This document shows, one piece after another, positions 6,472-9,364 of a stretch of DNA of 9,364 bases. The notes beneath the pieces were generated by a model. The model worked only from the letters and a program-made list of their open reading frames with translations. It was not told the DNA's origin and made no database searches. Numbering within the stretch: the stretch's first letter is position 1; each line of letters opens with the position of its first letter. The DNA comes from an uncultured Clostridia bacterium. GTDB lineage: Bacteria > Bacillota > Clostridia > Christensenellales > Borkfalkiaceae. Made by a program: the position numbers and the translations under genes. The stretch spans positions 1-9,364 of the forward strand of contig CANPWF010000055.1 in NCBI GenBank assembly GCA_947581885.1, written 5' to 3'.

Positions 6472-7896
6472 CTAGTTGTTGCCCGTCTTGTTCTCGGCGG
6501 TCTCTTCGGAAGTCTCAACAGGAGCTTCTGCGGGCGTTTCGGAAGGAACTTCGGCGGGAACTTCGGCAGTTTCGGCACCCGCTTCCACGACTTCGCGGTC
6601 GGGATTCTTCTTCGCGAAGATGTTGTAGAAGATCTCCGCGGCGGCAAGCCCAAGGCTCACGATAAAGGTGAGCGCGGACGCGCCTGCGATCGCACCGATG
6701 TAAGGAGCCGTCACCTGCGAAGCGGCACCGCCCCAAGAGATGATGGTGAAGAACGTCATCACGATCGCGCAGACGATCACCTGATGATTGTATTTGATCT
6801 TCCCGAGTTTGAGTTGTTTCTTGGAGACGTTGCGCGGCTTCCCTTGGATCGCGTTTACAAGGCGGAGGACGACGGGGATCGCGTAGAGGAGTTCCGCCAA
6901 CCCGACGATCACCATGCCGATGCCGAAGTAAACGGCGAGCACGGAGAGATGTTCGCCCGCAGCCCTTACCGCCTCGGGTTTGGTCGAGTAATGCATTCTG
7001 AATACAACTTTCGTCTCAACGCCATTGACGGGATGAGTCCGGGTATCGAATGCGTCGACATGGGTGGGCATGTATTCAAGGAAGTAGCCTTCCGACTGAT
7101 CCTCTTCAAAGACCTTCTTCAAAGCCTCGAAGTTGACTTCGCCGAGAAGATATTTGTCCTGATACGTCTTGATCGTCGCTTCATCGAAGCCATCATTCTC
7201 GGAGAAGTTAGCATAGCTGTGGTAGATGAAGTATGTAAATCCGGACCAGTTGAAATCGCCGATGTCTTTTTCATCAAGGGCGGCGAGCTTCATGATCGTG
7301 GGGTAGGAGGGATCCAACCGCTCCTTTTTCATGAGATCGAGGTAGGTATCGTATTGGTTTGCGGGGATCGAACTGCTCGCCTGAAGTTCTCTCCTCAATT
7401 CTTCTCTCGCTTCATCCATCTTCCAAACGGTCACGCCGAAATATCCGTCGATGAAGTTATAGTGTTTGAATGCGGAAGGGGTATGCGCTTTCTTGAACTC
7501 GACATCGTGAAGGACAAGCTCTTCATCGGGGAATTCAAAGACCATTCTGCCACTTCTCTCGCTGTAATACAGAGGCCCGTGACCGCCCTTCGACTCTTCA
7601 TCGGCAAGCTCGACAAAGCCGCCGCTCTCTTTGAAATCTTTGACGTAAGCACCGTTGCCGCCCGTCATGCTGATCGTGCCGACGAACATTTGCATGGGGG
7701 AGAAGGACGCAGAATATCCTTCAAATCCTTCGACTGATACCTTCAGCGTGGGCATGAACCACGAGAAGATGAAGGAGAGCACAAGAAGCCCGAGCACCAC
7801 GGCGTCGACGATGATCTCCGTGAGGCGGGTCTTGGGGCTCTTTTCGAGCGTTCTGCTCGTATAGACGGGTTGGGTGGGGTCGGGTTGTTTCTTCAT
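6472..7896 (-). CDS. Four-helix membrane protein with large external domain and acidic tail, unrecognised
   Basis: I do not recognise this 474-residue protein. It has a basic N-terminus, helix 1 at about 27-49, a soluble region of some 265 residues (50-314), helix 2 at about 316-343, a strongly basic loop (344-371), helix 3 at about 372-390 and helix 4 at about 397-427. The C-terminal tail (436-474) is low-complexity and acidic, built on Glu-x-Pro-Ala/Ser words. Positive-inside reasoning puts both termini and the basic loop in the cytosol and residues 50-314 outside. The soluble region is rich in Tyr/Phe/Asp and has no cysteine; no enzyme motif is seen. AAGGAG (7905-7910 on the complementary strand) sits 8 nt before the ATG at 7896-7894. 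The gene has its own promoter, is transcribed alone, and converges on lemA. It could be a sensor, a transport accessory or an envelope protein; the sequence does not decide. Confidence 0.85.
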   Translation of the reverse strand: MKKQPDPTQPVYTSRTLEKSPKTRLTEIIVDAVVLGLLVLSFIFSWFMPTLKVSVEGFEGYSASFSPMQMFVGTISMTGGNGAYVKDFKESGGFVELADEESKGGHGPLYYSERSGRMVFEFPDEELVLHDVEFKKAHTPSAFKHYNFIDGYFGVTVWKMDEAREELRRELQASSSIPANQYDTYLDLMKKERLDPSYPTIMKLAALDEKDIGDFNWSGFTYFIYHSYANFSENDGFDEATIKTYQDKYLLGEVNFEALKKVFEEDQSEGYFLEYMPTHVDAFDTRTHPVNGVETKVVFRMHYSTKPEAVRAAGEHLSVLAVYFGIGMVIVGLAELLYAIPVVLRLVNAIQGKPRNVSKKQLKLGKIKYNHQVIVCAIVMTFFTIISWGGAASQVTAPYIGAIAGASALTFIVSLGLAAAEIFYNIFAKKNPDREVVEAGAETAEVPAEVPSETPAEAPVETSEETAENKTGNN

Positions 7897-7926
7897 GGAA
7901 ATTTCTCCTTAATATAACTTTTCCGC

Positions 7927-7935
7927 ATTATAACA
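7927..7935 (-). promoter_or_regulatory. Extended -10 promoter of the - strand membrane-protein gene
   Basis: On the - strand TGT-TATAAT is a perfect extended -10 (hexamer at 7932-7927, TG at 7935-7934). At 16-19-nt spacing the best -35 candidates are CACTTT or similar, which do not match TTGACA. Transcription should begin near 7920, giving a leader of about 24 nt that holds the AAGGAG site. Confidence 0.7.
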
Positions 7936-7939
7936 GGAG

Positions 7940-7961
7940 AAGTGCTAAAAAAGTGCTAAAA
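7940..7961. repeat. Tandem 11-bp direct repeat, operator-like
   Basis: Two perfect adjacent copies of an 11-bp word (7940-7950 and 7951-7961; AAGTGCTAAAA on +, TTTTAGCACTT on -) lie at about -20 to -41 of the - strand promoter, covering where a -35 box should be. The 11-bp period puts both copies on the same helix face. The core TTAGCACT equals most of a CIRCE half-site (TTAGCACTC), but here the copies are direct and abutting, not inverted with a 9-bp gap. Confidence 0.7.
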
Positions 7962-8030
7962 TTTGTTATTCTCGGAAATATTTCTTCAAAAATTGTAAAG
8001 CGGAAGCGCGAGACGGAAGAAGTTTCCTTT

Positions 8031-8050
8031 CCCGAAAATTCCCGAAAATT
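8031..8050. repeat. Tandem 10-bp direct repeat upstream of typA
   Basis: CCCGAAAATT occurs twice in immediate succession (8031-8040, 8041-8050), about 60-80 bp upstream of the predicted typA start of transcription. It could be a regulator site or a slippage product. It lies in the 235-bp divergent gap between the membrane-protein gene and typA. The remaining A/T-rich part of the gap shows nothing else I can name. Confidence 0.55.
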
Positions 8051-8076
8051 AAATTTCCAAACGACGCGGCAAATTG

Positions 8077-8105
8077 TTGTATTTTTTTCGAGAATGTATT
8101 ATAAT
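8077..8105 (+). promoter_or_regulatory. Probable typA promoter
   Basis: A perfect TATAAT (8100-8105) is preceded at 17-nt spacing by TTGTAT (8077-8082), a weak match to TTGACA. The predicted transcription start is near 8112, giving a leader of about 20 nt with GAGGT at 8122-8126 before the typA ATG. Confidence 0.65.
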
Positions 8106-8131
8106 TTTTCGTGGATTTCAAGAGGTACTAC

Positions 8132-9364
8132 ATGGTCAGAGAAGATTTACGCAACATAGCGATCATTGCCCACGTCGACCACGGCAAGACGACCCTCGTC
8201 GATCAGATGTTGAAACAGGGGGGAACCTTCCGCGAAAATCAGGTGGTGGAAGAGCGCGTGATGGACTCGGGCGATCTCGAGCGCGAGCGCGGCATCACCA
8301 TCCTTGCAAAAAATACGTCCATTCACTACAAGGGCGTGAAGATCAACATCGTCGATACGCCCGGGCATGCCGACTTTTCGGGGGAAGTGGAACGCGTTCT
8401 GAAGATGGTTTCGGGCGTTCTCATCTTGGTGGACGCTGCCGAAGGCCCCATGCCGCAGACCCGTTTCGTCACCCAGAAGGCCCTCGAAATGGGGCTCAAG
8501 CTCATCATCGTCGTCAACAAGATCGACCGTCCCGATGCCCGTGTGAGCGAAGTCATCGACGAGGTTTTGGAACTTTTGATGGATCTCAACGCTTCCGACG
8601 ATCAGCTTGAAAGCCCCTTCGTGTTCTGTTCGGGAAGGGAAGGGACCTCCTCGACGGACGAGCACGAGCAGGGGAGCGACCTCATTCCGCTCTTCGAAAC
8701 GATCCTATCCCATTTCCCGCCCCTCGATCTCGACGATACGGGGGCCTTGCAGCTCCTCGTCTCTTCCATCGACTATAACGACTACGTCGGCAGGATTGGA
8801 ATCGGGCGCATCGAGCGCGGCGTTGCAAGGCAGGGGGCGGAAGTCGTCGTCTGCAATCACAATCACCCGGAAACCGAACTCCGCGGCAAACTCGTCAATC
8901 TCTATGAGATCGAGGGCTTGGAGCGCGTCCCCTGCGAAGAGGCGAGGGCGGGCGACATCGTGTGCTTCTCGGGGCTCGAAAAGATCAATATCGGCGATAC
9001 CGTTTGCGCCGTCGATCATGTTGAACCCGTCTCCTTCGTGAAGATCTCCGAACCGACGGTGGAGATGATCTTCTCCGTCAACGATTCGCCGTTCGCGGGG
9101 AAAGAGGGCAAATTCGTCACGACAAGGCACCTTCGGGATAGATTGTATCGGGAACTTCTCCGCGACGTATCTCTCCGCGTCGAAGATACCGATTCGACGG
9201 ATTCCTTCCGCGTTTGCGGAAGAGGGGAGATGCACCTCTCCATCCTCATCGAGACGATGCGGCGCGAGGGCTACGAATTTCAGGTGAGCTCGCCCAAAGT
9301 CCTCTATAAGACGATCGACGGCGAAAAATACGAGCCCGTGGAGCGGCTCATCGTCGACGTTCCC
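8132..9364 (+). CDS. typA: Translational GTPase TypA/BipA, 3' end cut by window
   Basis: TypA/BipA is a ribosome-binding GTPase related to EF-G, involved in ribosome assembly and stress or low-temperature growth. The window holds 411 residues of a family usually a little over 600 long. The G domain shows AHVDHGKTT (13-21, G1), ERGITI (52-57, G2), DTPGHADF (75-82, G3) and NKID (129-132, G4). The G5 position reads SGREG (167-171), where SA is usual. An EF-Tu-like domain 2 follows (about 205-290). The EF-G III-like part contains PTVEMIFSVNDSPFAGKEGK and CGRGEMHLSILIETMRREGY, both family signatures. The last residues (EPVERLIVDVP) open the EF-G domain V-like region. ATG 8132 fits the common N-terminus and has GAGGT 5 nt upstream. 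It is divergent from the membrane-protein gene and has its own promoter. No frameshift is seen. Confidence 0.96.
   Translation, partial: MVREDLRNIAIIAHVDHGKTTLVDQMLKQGGTFRENQVVEERVMDSGDLERERGITILAKNTSIHYKGVKINIVDTPGHADFSGEVERVLKMVSGVLILVDAAEGPMPQTRFVTQKALEMGLKLIIVVNKIDRPDARVSEVIDEVLELLMDLNASDDQLESPFVFCSGREGTSSTDEHEQGSDLIPLFETILSHFPPLDLDDTGALQLLVSSIDYNDYVGRIGIGRIERGVARQGAEVVVCNHNHPETELRGKLVNLYEIEGLERVPCEEARAGDIVCFSGLEKINIGDTVCAVDHVEPVSFVKISEPTVEMIFSVNDSPFAGKEGKFVTTRHLRDRLYRELLRDVSLRVEDTDSTDSFRVCGRGEMHLSILIETMRREGYEFQVSSPKVLYKTIDGEKYEPVERLIVDVP

Noticed and set aside
6433..7737. 434-codon + strand open frame opposite the membrane-protein gene
   Set aside because: It begins inside the terminator region without a ribosome binding site; the - strand frame has AAGGAG, an extended -10 promoter and proper membrane helices.
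7940..7961. A true CIRCE (HrcA) operator
   Set aside because: CIRCE needs TTAGCACTC and GAGTGCTAA as inverted arms 9 bp apart; here the two words are direct, abutting and end in T rather than C.
7953..8159. Small + strand open frame (68 codons) in the gap before typA
   Set aside because: A TTG start with no ribosome binding site, running across the typA promoter and into typA in another frame.

Overview
The window reads as a bacterial chromosome segment, most likely from a Clostridia-type Firmicute with fairly high G+C coding DNA (possibly an uncultured gut lineage). The grounds are strong AAGGAG ribosome binding sites, A/T-rich sigma-A type promoters between G+C-rich genes, and clostridial-looking versions of GltX, ThyA and FolA. 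The lineage is an inference from memory of these families, not from a search. Nothing looks like a phage, transposon or CRISPR array. The density of shared-strand genes and short gaps (at most 235 bp) is that of a core region.

Region A (1-3808, + strand) is a metabolic operon. It holds the C-terminal part of a ketopantoate reductase (panE), a glutamyl-tRNA synthetase (gltX), thymidylate synthase (thyA) and dihydrofolate reductase (folA). panE/gltX and gltX/thyA overlap by ATGA, which suggests translational coupling. thyA and folA are separated by a 124-bp gap that holds a two-hairpin element resembling a dispersed repeat. The run ends in a well-formed intrinsic terminator. ThyA and FolA form the classic pair: ThyA turns methylene-tetrahydrofolate into dihydrofolate and FolA regenerates tetrahydrofolate. 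Ketopantoate, the PanE substrate, is also made with methylene-tetrahydrofolate, so three of the four genes touch one-carbon metabolism.

Region B (3820-6434, + strand) starts with a near-consensus promoter placed so close to the first ATG that the message should be leaderless or nearly so. It encodes a 615-residue membrane-anchored protein of unknown function (DUF3137-like at best) and then a LemA-family protein. It ends in a 39-nt perfect palindrome that acts as terminator.

Region C (6472-7896, - strand) is a single gene for an unrecognised four-helix membrane protein with a large external domain and an acidic Glu/Pro/Ala tail. It converges on lemA. Its extended -10 promoter has no good -35 but carries two tandem copies of an 11-bp word containing TTAGCACT, spaced one helical turn apart.

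Region D (8031-9364, + strand) holds a tandem 10-bp repeat, a TATAAT promoter and the first 411 codons of the ribosome-associated GTPase TypA/BipA, cut by the window end.

The best candidates for something undescribed are the DUF3137-like/LemA pair with its leaderless start, and the convergent membrane protein with its tandem operator-like repeat. No function is claimed for either.
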